Below, in pieces: positions 18,315 to 27,122 of a stretch of DNA of 64,000 bases; within the stretch, counting starts at the first letter, position 1; each line of letters begins with the position of its first letter. The notes beneath the pieces were generated by a model. The model made no database searches and had not been told where the DNA came from. It saw only the letters and a list, made by a program, of their open reading frames with translations. Position numbers and translations under genes: made by a program. The DNA comes from Halogeometricum pallidum JCM 14848. Lineage in GTDB: Archaea; Halobacteriota; Halobacteria; Halobacteriales; Haloferacaceae. The stretch is taken from NCBI RefSeq assembly GCF_000337095.1, contig NZ_AOIV01000025.1:1-64000 (forward strand). The letters are read 5' to 3'.

Positions 18315-18926
18315 ATGGACGAGAAGACGGCCGAACTCAGGGACATCTTCGTCGAGACGACCGGGTCGGAGTCGGTGACGGAGCGACAGGAGGAGTCGCC
18401 CGGGTCGTTGACGGACGCCCCCGACGACGAGGAGCGAAACCGCCGCGTGGCGGAACTCGTCGCGGCGATGCGAGAGCGCTACGAGTTCGAGTCGGACCTC
18501 TCAAACGAGGACCTCCGCCGGGTCGTCCGCGGGTTCTTCGACGGCGACACCGACGCGGAACTCGCGGCGGTCCTGGAGGCGGACGCCGACGAGGAGGACG
18601 TGTTCGTCGCGCGGACGGACCTCCACCTCCTGCGGGAGTCGGACGCCGACGCGTCGTTCCCCGTCGACGAGTTGCGGTCGCTCCTCGCGGACGGCGCGGA
18701 CGACGAGGCGTGCGCGGCCGCACTCGACACCGACGCCGAGACGGCGGCGCGCCACCGCCGCGTCGTCGAGGCGCGGCGCGAGGCGACGCGCGCGAACGAC
18801 CGCTTCCGCGCAGACTTCGAGGAACTGCTGACCGACTCGAACCTCTCGGCGCGACTCGCCGAGGACGCCCGCCGCGACGGCCTGCGCGACGCCACCGAGG
18901 ACATCGAGACGGACGTCTCGCTGTAG
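18315..18926 (+). CDS. Conserved haloarchaeal protein next to mcm (Cmi4-like)
   Basis: This 203-residue, very acidic, helical protein begins MDEKTAELRDIFVETTG. The composition and position directly upstream of mcm match a haloarchaeal gene that I recall being annotated as conditioned medium-induced protein 4; that name gives no function. The middle third has repeated helix-turn segments (LSNEDLRRVVRGFFDGDTDAEL, then VDELRSLLADGADDEACAAAL), suggesting a helical-repeat or HTH-like body. Synteny with mcm hints at a replication or cell-cycle link, which is inference. 98 bp separates it from mcm. Confidence 0.7.
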   Translation: MDEKTAELRDIFVETTGSESVTERQEESPGSLTDAPDDEERNRRVAELVAAMRERYEFESDLSNEDLRRVVRGFFDGDTDAELAAVLEADADEEDVFVARTDLHLLRESDADASFPVDELRSLLADGADDEACAAALDTDAETAARHRRVVEARREATRANDRFRADFEELLTDSNLSARLAEDARRDGLRDATEDIETDVSL

Positions 18927-19024
18927 GGTTCGTCCCGGCGTCGTCCGGTGACGGCGGCCGTCCGTCCCCACCACTTCCGCTCCGAGCGAAGACTCTTACC
19001 GGATGGGGGACTTACTCCGGTTCG

Positions 19025-22000
19025 ATGGCACAGGCCCCGCAGGACCCGGACGTGGACCTCACCGAGCGGTTCGTCCAGTTCTACAGAAAGTACTACAGCG
19101 ACGATATCGGCCGCCTCGCCCAGCGGTACCCGAACGAACAGCGTTCGTTGTACGTCGACTACGACGACCTGTTCCGCTTCGACGAGGACCTCGCGGAGGA
19201 CTACCGCAAGAAACCGGACCAGATACGCGAGTACGCCGAGGAAGCCCTCCGCCTCTACGACCTCCCGGTCGACGTGAAACTCGGGCGCGCGCACGTCCGC
19301 CTCCACAACCTCCCGGACTCCGTGGACATCCGCAACATCCGCGTCCACGACGACCACATCGGTCGGATGGTGTCGGTGCAGGGCATCGTCCGCAAGGCGA
19401 CGGACGTCCGCCCCAAGATCACGGAGGCCGCGTTCGAGTGCCAGCGCTGCGGGACGATGACGTACATCCCGCAGACCGACAGCGGCTTTCAGGAACCCCA
19501 CGAGTGTCAGGGCTGCGAACGACAGGGTCCGTTCCACGTCGACTTCGACCAATCGGAGTTCGTCGACTCCCAGAAACTGCGCGTCCAGGAGAGCCCCGAG
19601 GGCCTGCGGGGCGGCGAGACGCCGCAGAGTATCGACATCGACACCGAAGACGACATCACCGGGCGGGTGACCGCCGGCGACCACGTCGTCGTCACGGGCG
19701 TCCTCCACATCGAACAGCAGACCTCCAACCAAGAGAAGACGCCCATCTTCGACCTCTACATGGACGGCGTCGCCATCGAGATAGAGGACGAGGAGTTCGA
19801 GGACATGGACATCTCCGAGGAGGACGTCGCCGAGATAATCGAACTCTCGAACGAGGAGGACATCTACGAGATGATGGTCGGTTCCGTCGCCCCGTCCATC
19901 TACGGTTACGAACAGGAGAAACTCGCGATGATCCTCCAACTGTTCTCGGGCGTCACCAAGCACCTCCCCGACGGGTCGCGGATTCGCGGCGACCTGCACA
20001 TGCTGCTGATAGGGGACCCGGGTACCGGGAAGTGCGTCGCCGGGGACACGCGGGTAACACTGGCGGACGGGTCGGAGGTTCCCATCCGCGAACTCGTGGA
20101 GCGAAACCTCGACGACCCGAAACCGGTCGACGACGGCGTGTGGGACTCGGTCGACTTCGAGGTGCCGTCGATGGCGCACGACGGGTCGATTTCGACGCGA
20201 CGGGCCACCAAGGTGTGGAAGCGCGAGGCACCGGAGCGAATGTACGATATTCGGACCGCGAGCGGGCGAGAACTCACCGTCACGCCGTCGCACCCGCTGT
20301 TCATCGGTCGGGACGGCGGCACCGACGCCGTCGTCGCCGAGGACCTCGAAGCGGGCGAGTTCGTCGCCGTTCCGCGGTCGCTTCCGGTCGAGGGCGACGA
20401 CTCCCTCGACGTGTCGATTCGCCGGTCGCGCTCACCCAACGCCGTTCGAATGGACCTCCCGGACCGACTGACGCCGTCGCTCGCACGTCTGCTCGGGTAC
20501 GTCGCGGCCGAAGGCTACGTCGACCGACGCGATTCGGGCAGTGCGTTCGTCTCCGTGACGAACAACGACCGAGAGATACTGGACGACGCGCTCGACGCAC
20601 TGGACGGACTCGGTCTCTCAGCGACCGAGCGAACCCCCCACGACGGAAAGAGCGCTCGAGAGCTCATCTGCTCGTCGTCCGAACTCGTGAGCTTCCTCGA
20701 AGAACTGGAGCCGGCGTTCTTAGCGGGTTCGAGCGAGCAGCGGGTTCCTGAGCCGATTCTACGGTCCACTCGCCCCGTCAAGCGGGGATTCCTGAAGGCG
20801 TTCGTCGACGCCGAGGGAACCGTCTCGCCGTCGCAACGGGAAGTAACCGTCTCCTCGACCAGCCGCGACGTTCTCGAAGGCGTCCGGAGCCTCCTCCTCG
20901 CGTTCGGCGTCGACTCGCAACTCCGGCCGAAAGCCGGCGGCAGCTTCCGACTCCGAATCAGCGGCGACGACTTCGCTCGCTACGTCGAACGGGTCGGCTT
21001 CGTCACCGAACGGAAGAGCGAGGCGGCCGCCGCAACCGTCGACGCCGACGGGAACACGAACCGCGATGTCGTCCCCAGTGTCGGCGAAACCCTCCGCGAC
21101 CTGCGCGAATCGCTCGGTCTCACGCAGGCCGACTGCGGACTGCCCCGGAGCACGTACCAGCACTACGAGCGCGGCGACCGGAACCCGAGTCGAGACAGTC
21201 TCCGGACGGTCGTCCGAACGTTCACCGAGGCGTCGAACGACGGACTCGCAACCGACGGCGACGGCGGCGCGAGCGTCGAACGCAGACTCGCCTCCCTGCG
21301 AGCCCTCGCGGACGGTGACGTCGCGTGGGACCGCGTCGAGTCAATCGAGTCGGTCGAATCCGAGGACGAGTGGGTGTACGACCTCGAAATCGAGGGGACG
21401 CACAACTTCCTCACGAACAACGTCGTCTCTCACAACTCCCAAATGCTGCAATACATCCGGAACATCGCGCCCCGGTCCGTCTACACCTCCGGGAAGGGTT
21501 CCTCCTCGGCGGGCCTCACTGCAGCGGCTGTACGTGACGATTTCGGCGACGGACAGCAGTGGACGCTCGAAGCTGGCGCCCTCGTCCTCGCGGACAAGGG
21601 CATCGCGGCCGTGGACGAACTGGACAAGATGCGCCCGGAGGACCGCTCCGCGATGCACGAGGGCCTCGAACAGCAGCAGATCTCGGTTTCGAAGGCCGGC
21701 ATCAACGCGACGCTGAAGGCCAGATGTTCGCTGCTCGGCGCGGCGAACCCCAAGTACGGACGGTTCGACCAGTACGAGTCAATCGGCGAGCAGATAGACC
21801 TCGAACCCGCGCTCATCTCGAGGTTCGACCTCATCTTTACGGTGACGGACACTCCGGACCCGGACACCGACGCCGAACTCGCAGAGCACATCATCAACAC
21901 GAACTACGCGGGCGAACTGCACACCCAGCGGACGAAGATAGCCAACTCCGAGTTCACCGAGGACGAGGTGAACTCGGTCACTCAGGAGGTGGCCCCCGTG

Positions 22001-22543
22001 ATAGACGCCGAACTCCTGCGGAAGTACATCGCCTACGCCAAGCGCAACTGCTATCCGACGATGACCCAGGAGGCCAAAGAGACCATCCGCGACTTCTACG
22101 TCAACTTCCGCGCGAAGGGCTCCGACGAGGACTCTCCCATCCCCGTCACCGCTCGGAAACTCGAAGCGCTCGTCCGCCTCGCGGAGGCGTCGGCGCGCGT
22201 CCGCCTCTCGGACAGCGTCACCCAGGAGGACGCCGTCCGGGTCACGAACATCGTCGAGTCCTGCCTGCGCGACATCGGGATGGACCCCGAGACGGGCGAG
22301 TTCGACGCAGACATCGTGGAGACGGGCACCTCGAAGAACCAGCGCGACCGCATCAAGAACCTGAAGGCGCTCATCAACGAACTCGAAGACGAGTACGAGG
22401 GCGGCGCGCCGGTGGACGAGGTGCTCGCTCGCGCGGAGGCAGAACTCGACCTGGGCGAGGGCAAGGCCGAACAGGAGATAGAGAGCCTGCGCCGGAAGGG
22501 CGAGGTGTACGAACCGCGGACCGACCACCTGCGGACGACGTAA
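19025..22543 (+). CDS. mcm: Replicative DNA helicase MCM, intein-containing precursor
   Basis: This is the precursor of the MCM helicase that unwinds DNA at the replication fork. The 1172 residues reduce to 704 after removal of the intein at 337-804. N-extein: N-terminal domain with zinc motif CQRCG...CQGC and Walker A GDPGTGK at its end. C-extein: starts Ser-Gln-Met-Leu, then Walker B in LADKGIAAVDELDKM, the helicase segment, arginine finger SRFDLIF and the C-terminal winged helix. Because the intein separates the P-loop Lys from its Ser, the unspliced protein cannot form a working ATP site. The ATG at 19025 follows a TTACC box. Confidence 0.97.
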   Translation: MAQAPQDPDVDLTERFVQFYRKYYSDDIGRLAQRYPNEQRSLYVDYDDLFRFDEDLAEDYRKKPDQIREYAEEALRLYDLPVDVKLGRAHVRLHNLPDSVDIRNIRVHDDHIGRMVSVQGIVRKATDVRPKITEAAFECQRCGTMTYIPQTDSGFQEPHECQGCERQGPFHVDFDQSEFVDSQKLRVQESPEGLRGGETPQSIDIDTEDDITGRVTAGDHVVVTGVLHIEQQTSNQEKTPIFDLYMDGVAIEIEDEEFEDMDISEEDVAEIIELSNEEDIYEMMVGSVAPSIYGYEQEKLAMILQLFSGVTKHLPDGSRIRGDLHMLLIGDPGTGKCVAGDTRVTLADGSEVPIRELVERNLDDPKPVDDGVWDSVDFEVPSMAHDGSISTRRATKVWKREAPERMYDIRTASGRELTVTPSHPLFIGRDGGTDAVVAEDLEAGEFVAVPRSLPVEGDDSLDVSIRRSRSPNAVRMDLPDRLTPSLARLLGYVAAEGYVDRRDSGSAFVSVTNNDREILDDALDALDGLGLSATERTPHDGKSARELICSSSELVSFLEELEPAFLAGSSEQRVPEPILRSTRPVKRGFLKAFVDAEGTVSPSQREVTVSSTSRDVLEGVRSLLLAFGVDSQLRPKAGGSFRLRISGDDFARYVERVGFVTERKSEAAAATVDADGNTNRDVVPSVGETLRDLRESLGLTQADCGLPRSTYQHYERGDRNPSRDSLRTVVRTFTEASNDGLATDGDGGASVERRLASLRALADGDVAWDRVESIESVESEDEWVYDLEIEGTHNFLTNNVVSHNSQMLQYIRNIAPRSVYTSGKGSSSAGLTAAAVRDDFGDGQQWTLEAGALVLADKGIAAVDELDKMRPEDRSAMHEGLEQQQISVSKAGINATLKARCSLLGAANPKYGRFDQYESIGEQIDLEPALISRFDLIFTVTDTPDPDTDAELAEHIINTNYAGELHTQRTKIANSEFTEDEVNSVTQEVAPVIDAELLRKYIAYAKRNCYPTMTQEAKETIRDFYVNFRAKGSDEDSPIPVTARKLEALVRLAEASARVRLSDSVTQEDAVRVTNIVESCLRDIGMDPETGEFDADIVETGTSKNQRDRIKNLKALINELEDEYEGGAPVDEVLARAEAELDLGEGKAEQEIESLRRKGEVYEPRTDHLRTT
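20033..21436 (+). mobile_element. Intein with LAGLIDADG endonuclease, in the MCM Walker A site
   Basis: This is a 468-residue in-frame insertion. Block A starts with Cys1 (CVAGDTRVTLADGS), block B is GRELTVTPSHPLFIG, and the end is NFLTNNVVSHN followed by extein Ser, so the splicing residues (Cys1, the TxxH-type His, penultimate His, terminal Asn, +1 Ser) are all present. Two LAGLIDADG motifs, LLGYVAAEGYV and GFLKAFVDAEGTV, keep acidic residues, so the homing endonuclease may be active. Residues ~350-400 of the intein (ETLRDLRESLGLTQADCGL then STYQHYERGDRNPSRDSL) look like an XRE-type helix-turn-helix, perhaps helping DNA recognition. Confidence 0.93.
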
Positions 22544-22579
22544 CGCCCTCGGCCCGCTTTCTGCCGGTCCCGACTCGAC

Positions 22580-23803
22580 TCACAGCACCGCGTCCAGCCC
22601 TCGCCGCACGTCCGCGACCAAGTCCGCCTCGCGTTCGATGCCGACGCTCAGACGGACGAGTCCGGGGTCGATGCCCGCGGCGTGGAGTTCCTCGGCCGTG
22701 AAATCCTGGTGGGTCATCGCCGCCGGCACCTCCACGAGGCTCTCGACGCCGCCGAGGCTCTCCGCGATGGTGACGGTTTCCAACGCCGCGACGAACTCCG
22801 TGGCGTCGTCGACGCCGCCGGAGAGCTCAAAGGCGACCATGCCGCCGAAGTCGGCCATCTGCTCGGCCGCCACCTCGTGGCCGGGGTGAGAGTCCAGACC
22901 CGGGTAGTAGACGGTGTCGACGGCGGCGTGGGAGACGAGGGCGTCGGCGACGGCCGCGGCGTTCCGGCAGTGGCGGTCCATCCGCGCCTGCAGCGTCTTC
23001 GCGCCGCGGCGGACGAGGAACGACTCGAACGGGCCGAGGACGGCCCCGCGGGTGTACTGCGTCTTCTCGAGTCGCAGGGCGAGGTCCGCGTCGCGCGTCG
23101 CCACCGACCCGCCGATGGCGTCCGAGTGGCCGTTGAGATACTTCGTCAGCGACTCGACGGAGAGGTCGGCGCCGAGTTCGAGCGGTCGCTGGAGGGCCGG
23201 GGAGGCGAACGTGTTGTCCACCGCCGCGACGGCGTCCACCTCGTGGGCGGCGTCGGCGACGGCGGCGATATCGACGACCCTCAGGAGCGGATTCGTCGGC
23301 GTCTCGACGTAGACGAGGGCCGTCTCCTCCCGGACGGCGTCGCGGACGGCGTCGGGGTCCGTCACGTCGACGTGCGTGACCGAGACGCCGTACCGCGGGT
23401 AGACGTCCGCGAGCAGGTCGTACGTCTCCGCGTAGAGGCTGGATCCGGCGACGACGTGGTCGCCCGCGGAGAGCAAAGAGAAGACGGCGTCGATGGCGGC
23501 CATGCCGCTGGCGAACGCGTAGGCGTGCGTCGCGCCTTCGAGGTTCGCGACGACCGATTCGAGGTCGCCGCGCGTCGGCGCCGACATCCGGGAGTAGCGG
23601 TAGCGTCCGCCGAGCGCCGTCGATGACTCGTACTCGTATGTCGCGTTGGCGTAGATGGGCGTCACCAGGGCGTTGTCCGGTTTCTGCTCGCCGGCGTGGA
23701 TGGCGCGGGTGTCGAGCGTTTCGGGGTCCCCCCCGTCGGTCCGTCCGTTCCGGGCCGGAGGGTTCGAATTTCCGTCGTCCTCCGACGACTCTTCGCTGGG
23801 CAT
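22580..23803 (-). CDS. Cystathionine gamma-synthase/lyase-type PLP enzyme
   Basis: This 407-residue fold-type I enzyme belongs to the Cys/Met metabolism family. The PLP-binding lysine is in SLTKYLNGHSD; other landmarks are RYSRMSAPTRGDLE, FASGMAAIDAVFSLL, YVETPTNPLLRVVD and the late GGVESLVEVPA. Members make or cleave cystathionine or act on O-acetylhomoserine; which one applies cannot be told from sequence alone. The first ~30 residues are a disordered acidic leader. The ATG at 23803 is preferred over 23833, since the extra ten residues lack family support. It converges on mcm with 36 bp between stops. Confidence 0.88.
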   Translation of the reverse strand: MPSEESSEDDGNSNPPARNGRTDGGDPETLDTRAIHAGEQKPDNALVTPIYANATYEYESSTALGGRYRYSRMSAPTRGDLESVVANLEGATHAYAFASGMAAIDAVFSLLSAGDHVVAGSSLYAETYDLLADVYPRYGVSVTHVDVTDPDAVRDAVREETALVYVETPTNPLLRVVDIAAVADAAHEVDAVAAVDNTFASPALQRPLELGADLSVESLTKYLNGHSDAIGGSVATRDADLALRLEKTQYTRGAVLGPFESFLVRRGAKTLQARMDRHCRNAAAVADALVSHAAVDTVYYPGLDSHPGHEVAAEQMADFGGMVAFELSGGVDDATEFVAALETVTIAESLGGVESLVEVPAAMTHQDFTAEELHAAGIDPGLVRLSVGIEREADLVADVRRGLDAVL

Positions 23804-23924
23804 TACCGGTCGTATCTCGAACGCGGTTGTCAATCTATCGTTGTCGGTGTATGTCCGGGTTCATCGGGCGTGTGGGTCGTCCGACGGTTCGCGGGCCTCG
23901 ACGGGGGGACGACCACGAGCCTTC

Positions 23925-23930
23925 TTATAC
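23925..23930 (+). promoter_or_regulatory. TATA box of the MinD-cluster first gene
   Basis: TTATAC lies 28-33 nt before the ATG at 23958, the distance expected for a leaderless haloarchaeal transcript. Similar elements precede the next transcripts: TTTTAAC at 24277-24283 before the GTG at 24309, and TTGAAATACC at 25545-25554 before the ATG at 25576. Confidence 0.55.
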
Positions 23931-23957
23931 CGAGACGCGGAACGACCCGCAAGGCAG

Positions 23958-24242
23958 ATGGACCGAATCTCCGCCCTGCGAAACGTCGAGGAGGCCCTCC
24001 GGGACTTCGAGTCCGGCGAGTCGGACCTCGCGGCGACCGAACGACGCGTCGTGACCGTCCTCCGGACGTACGCCACCGACTTCGAGGGCGAGGCGGGTCT
24101 CGCCCCCTACCGGGCCGACGGGGAGAACCGCGCGAACGGCCTCGTCGTCGTCGCCGAGAGCGCCGAGGACGCCCGGACCCGCGTGTACGACCTGCTGGAC
24201 GAGACGCCCGGGTCGCTCGACTTCGCCGTCGAACGCCTGTAG
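23958..24242 (+). CDS. Small conserved haloarchaeal protein of the MinD cluster
   Basis: This is a 94-residue acidic protein I cannot name. It opens with a helical region (RISALRNVEEALRDFESGE, then LAATERRVVTVLRTYATDFE) and ends with a strand-helix-strand unit containing GLVVVAESAEDARTRVYDLL. No cysteines, membrane segments or catalytic motifs are present. It begins a run of five co-directional genes ending in a MinD-like ATPase, but has its own leaderless promoter, so a structural or regulatory role with its neighbours is a guess from context. Confidence 0.7.
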   Translation: MDRISALRNVEEALRDFESGESDLAATERRVVTVLRTYATDFEGEAGLAPYRADGENRANGLVVVAESAEDARTRVYDLLDETPGSLDFAVERL

Positions 24243-24308
24243 CCCGGTCGACGCGACAAACATCAATCCGAGAGAGTTTTAACTCAGAATGGATTTTCTT
24301 CCGTAACC

Positions 24309-24647
24309 GTGTTGCTCGTCGTGACCTACTCGCGGTCCGCCCGCGAGACGCTCCGGAACGTCTGTCGAACGCACGAGGAGACCGTCGTGCGGCGGTTCGG
24401 CCGCGCCGCCCTCCTCGCGGAGACGGAGTTCGGCGCCTTCCTCGCGTGCCGCCTCCGCGAGAAGCACGCCGCCGACGTGCAGGTCGAACGGACCGAACCG
24501 TTCAACGAGTTCGCCGACGCGCCCGCGTCGGTCCGGGCGGCCGCGACGGCCTACGAGTCGCGCGACTCCCCGAGCACGCCGTACGACAAGTTCGCCGCCG
24601 GCACCGACCACCCCTCGTCGGCGGCGATGCGCGACGGCGACCTGTGA
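24309..24647 (+). CDS. Conserved haloarchaeal hypothetical protein of the MinD cluster
   Basis: This 112-residue protein starts at GTG 24309 with a strand-helix unit (LLVVTYSRSARETLRNVCRTHEETVVRRFGRAALL; the two halves each look regular). Two Cys residues are present, but there is no C-x-x-C motif. The C-terminus is Ser/Thr/Pro-rich. I do not recognise the family. Its TGA stop overlaps the GTG of the next gene as GTGA, so the two are translationally coupled. A TTTTAAC box lies 26-32 nt upstream and supports this start. Confidence 0.65.
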   Translation: MLLVVTYSRSARETLRNVCRTHEETVVRRFGRAALLAETEFGAFLACRLREKHAADVQVERTEPFNEFADAPASVRAAATAYESRDSPSTPYDKFAAGTDHPSSAAMRDGDL

Positions 24648-25528
24648 CCGCCCGGCCGATTCGCGTCCGCCTGCCCGACGCGTCGCTCCACGTCGGTCCG
24701 GTCGTCGACCTCCGGGGGGTCGACGCGGCGCCCGACGCCGCGACGCTCCGTCGAGCGGTCGTCGGCGGACTCCCCGCCGAACCCGCCGCGCCGAGCGTCG
24801 TCCGCCCCGCGCCGACGCCGGTGCATCCCTTCGTCGCGCGCCTCGCGGCGGGGAGTTCGTTCGACCGGCGCGGCGCGCTGGCGGCCCTGGCCCGCGTCCG
24901 CGGTCACGACGCGGGCGGGGCGCTGACCGAACTCGAACGGGTCCGGGAGGCGATAGCCGAGGCGGCGCCCGCGGAGTCGGCCGACCTCGCCGCCGCGCGC
25001 CGCCGGGCGGCCGAGGCGGGTGCGGAGACCGACCGCCTCCGCGAACGCGTCGCGACGATTCGCGGACGGGTCGAGGCCGTCCGGGAGGCCGGGGGGGATG
25101 CCGACGCGGTCGAGGCCGAACTCGCGGCGGCGATGCGGCGACTCTCCGAGGTGTCGACCGACCGCGTGGCCGCCCGACAGCGACTCGACGCCTTGGAAAC
25201 GGAGGCGCGCCGCGCCCGCGACTCCCGCGAGGCGCGCATGCGACTCGAAGACCGGGCGGCGAACCTCGAACGGGACGCGCGACGGACGCTCGCCGCCGCC
25301 GTCTACGACGCGTTCGCCGCCGCGGTGGCCGCGCTCCCGCCCGCGTTCGACGCCGACGCGGGGACCGAACCCGGCGAGTTCGCGGGCGACCCGCTCTCGG
25401 CCACCCTCGCCGTCGCCCGAGCGGCCCCCCTCCGCGCGCCCGTCGTCGTCGACCCGGCCGTCGTCGACCGGTTCGGCGGCCTCACGCGCTCCGTCCGCTA
25501 TCTCTCGGGGCCGGTCGTGGTCCGCTGA
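24644..25528 (+). CDS. Coiled-coil hypothetical protein of the MinD cluster
   Basis: This 294-residue protein starts at a GTG that overlaps the upstream stop codon. The N-terminal ~120 residues are a globular acidic region with PTPVHPFVARLAAGSSFDRR. From about 85 to 210 it is rich in Ala, Glu and Arg with heptad-like spacing (ERVREAIAEAAPAESADLAA, AETDRLRERVATIRGRVEAV, DALETEARRARDSREARMRL), a long antiparallel or parallel coiled coil. The C-terminal part has VVVDPAVVDRFGGL. Coiled-coil partners are common for MinD/ParA-type ATPases, so this may be a regulator or scaffold; that is inference. The longer open frame upstream is antisense to other genes. Confidence 0.65.
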   Translation: MTARPIRVRLPDASLHVGPVVDLRGVDAAPDAATLRRAVVGGLPAEPAAPSVVRPAPTPVHPFVARLAAGSSFDRRGALAALARVRGHDAGGALTELERVREAIAEAAPAESADLAAARRRAAEAGAETDRLRERVATIRGRVEAVREAGGDADAVEAELAAAMRRLSEVSTDRVAARQRLDALETEARRARDSREARMRLEDRAANLERDARRTLAAAVYDAFAAAVAALPPAFDADAGTEPGEFAGDPLSATLAVARAAPLRAPVVVDPAVVDRFGGLTRSVRYLSGPVVVR

Positions 25529-25575
25529 CGCCGACCGATGCAGGTTGAAATACCAGCGCGCGGCCAGACCGGTCC

Positions 25576-26367
25576 ATGGAGCACGACTGCACGACGGAAT
25601 CGGTCGCCGGCGCGACGCTCGTAACGGTTCGCGTCCGCAACGAGGCACCCGTCCCGCGCCGCGTCCGCGTCCGCAACGAACTCCCCGGTCCCGTCCTCCC
25701 GCCGCGGCGCGAGGGCGTCCCCGAACGCGGATGGGACGAGAGCGGATTCGAGGGCGTCCTCGACGCCGGCGAGGAACGAGCGCTCGGGTACGCCTGTCCG
25801 GTCGCCTCCGAGGACGACCGTCCGGTCTCCGTGGCGTCGCTCGGCCGGGACGAGGCCGAACGGGCGGCCGACCGCGAGAACGAGGCCATCCGCGCTCTCG
25901 GGCGGGCGCGACCGCCCGCGGACGCCGTTCCGGTTCCGGGCGGATCGCTCGCGCGCGACTCCCTTCCCGACGATGCGGGAGGGGCGGCGACCTCGGACGA
26001 CGCCCGCCGCGGCGACGAGGCCGACGGTACGCACGTCGACGATACCCACGCGGACGAAGACGCCTCCGAGCGGAGCGTCTCCGAGGAGGCGAGCGACGGC
26101 CGGGACCGAGGACCTCGACCGCCCGCGGTCGCCTCGTGGCTCGACGCGGTCGAGACGCGCGTGCGTCTCGCGGAGCGACTGACGGACGCCACGGCGACGG
26201 ACGCCGCGGCGGTGCTCGAAACCGCGGGCGACGTGTCCGGACTGCCGTCGACCGTCGACGCCGACGAGACGACGCTCCGGACCGTCGCCGCGCGGGCGTC
26301 GGAACTCGCCGACCGGGCCGCGGAGACGGATGCCGGCCCGACCGTCGACTCGTTGGTGGCCCTGTGA
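25576..26367 (+). CDS. Conserved haloarchaeal protein upstream of MinD-like ATPase
   Basis: This 263-residue protein has three parts: an N-terminal beta-rich domain (LVTVRVRNEAPVPRRVRVRN, reminiscent of an immunoglobulin-like or DUF11-like fold), a long acidic linker rich in Asp and Glu (about 115-185), and a C-terminal helical region (VASWLDAVETRVRLAERLTD). No enzyme motif is visible. Its TGA overlaps the GTG of the following MinD-like gene (GTGA), so the two products are made together and probably act together. I do not know its function. Confidence 0.65.
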   Translation: MEHDCTTESVAGATLVTVRVRNEAPVPRRVRVRNELPGPVLPPRREGVPERGWDESGFEGVLDAGEERALGYACPVASEDDRPVSVASLGRDEAERAADRENEAIRALGRARPPADAVPVPGGSLARDSLPDDAGGAATSDDARRGDEADGTHVDDTHADEDASERSVSEEASDGRDRGPRPPAVASWLDAVETRVRLAERLTDATATDAAAVLETAGDVSGLPSTVDADETTLRTVAARASELADRAAETDAGPTVDSLVAL

Positions 26368-27029
26368 TACTCGCCGTGGCCGGCGGGAAAGGCGGCGTCG
26401 GCAAGTCGACGCTGGCCTTCGAACTCGGCGCCGCCACGGGCGCCGTCGTCGTCGACGCCGACGTCGGTATGGCCGACCTGCCGACCGGTCCCGGCCCGGA
26501 CCTCCACGACGTGCTCGCCGGTCGGGCGTCGGCCGTCGAGGCCGTCCGAGAGGACGGGCCGGTGACGCTGCTCCCGTGCGGGCGGTCGCTCGCCGGCGCG
26601 CGGGCCGCCGACGTGGGCCGACTGGGCGAGGCGCTCCGCGACGTCGAACGGGCCTACGGCGACGCGGTGGTCGACTGCCCGGCGGGGATGCGAGCCGACG
26701 CGGGCGTCCCACTCGCCGTCGCCGACGCCTGCGTCGTCGTCGCGTCCCCCCGACCGTACGCGCTGGCCGACGCCGTCCGGACGCGGGAACTGGCGCGCGA
26801 ACTCGACGCCGGACTCGTCGCCGTCGCGGTCAACCGCGCCGTCGACGACCCTCCCGAAGCCGTCTTCGAGGAGGTGCTCGGCGCGCCCGCGGTCACCGTC
26901 CCCGCCGACCCGCGCGTCGCCCGCGCCGTCGAAACCGGCCGCCCCGTCTGCCGCGTCGCGCCGTCGAGTCGCGCCGGGCGCGCGATTTCGTCGCTCGCGC
27001 GGGCGGTCGACCGCTGCTCGCGCGCGTGA
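26364..27029 (+). CDS. MinD/ParA-family ATPase
   Basis: This 221-residue P-loop ATPase of the SIMIBI class has the deviant Walker A GGKGGVGKST right at the N-terminus, with both the signature and P-loop lysines, then VVVDADVGMADLP (switch I) and VVDCPAGM (switch II). No C-terminal amphipathic membrane helix is evident. Size and synteny next to tfb match what I recall of Haloferax MinD1 (HVO_0225), one of four MinD homologues there; MinD4 affects the positioning of chemotaxis and archaellum machinery, while MinD1 is not understood. The start is GTG, coupled to the upstream gene. Confidence 0.85.
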   Translation: MILAVAGGKGGVGKSTLAFELGAATGAVVVDADVGMADLPTGPGPDLHDVLAGRASAVEAVREDGPVTLLPCGRSLAGARAADVGRLGEALRDVERAYGDAVVDCPAGMRADAGVPLAVADACVVVASPRPYALADAVRTRELARELDAGLVAVAVNRAVDDPPEAVFEEVLGAPAVTVPADPRVARAVETGRPVCRVAPSSRAGRAISSLARAVDRCSRA

Positions 27030-27122
27030 GCGGTCGCTCGCGGCCGAACCGAACGCCTTCGCGGAAAAGTAGCCCTCCGGTCGTACCCTCGCTCCCCGTC
27101 GAGACGCCGTTCTCCGGTCCGT

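Noticed and set aside
20033-21436. Insertion sequence or disrupted mcm gene
   Set aside because: The insertion is in frame, keeps all splicing residues and a LAGLIDADG endonuclease, and the flanking helicase motifs are intact, so it is an intein.
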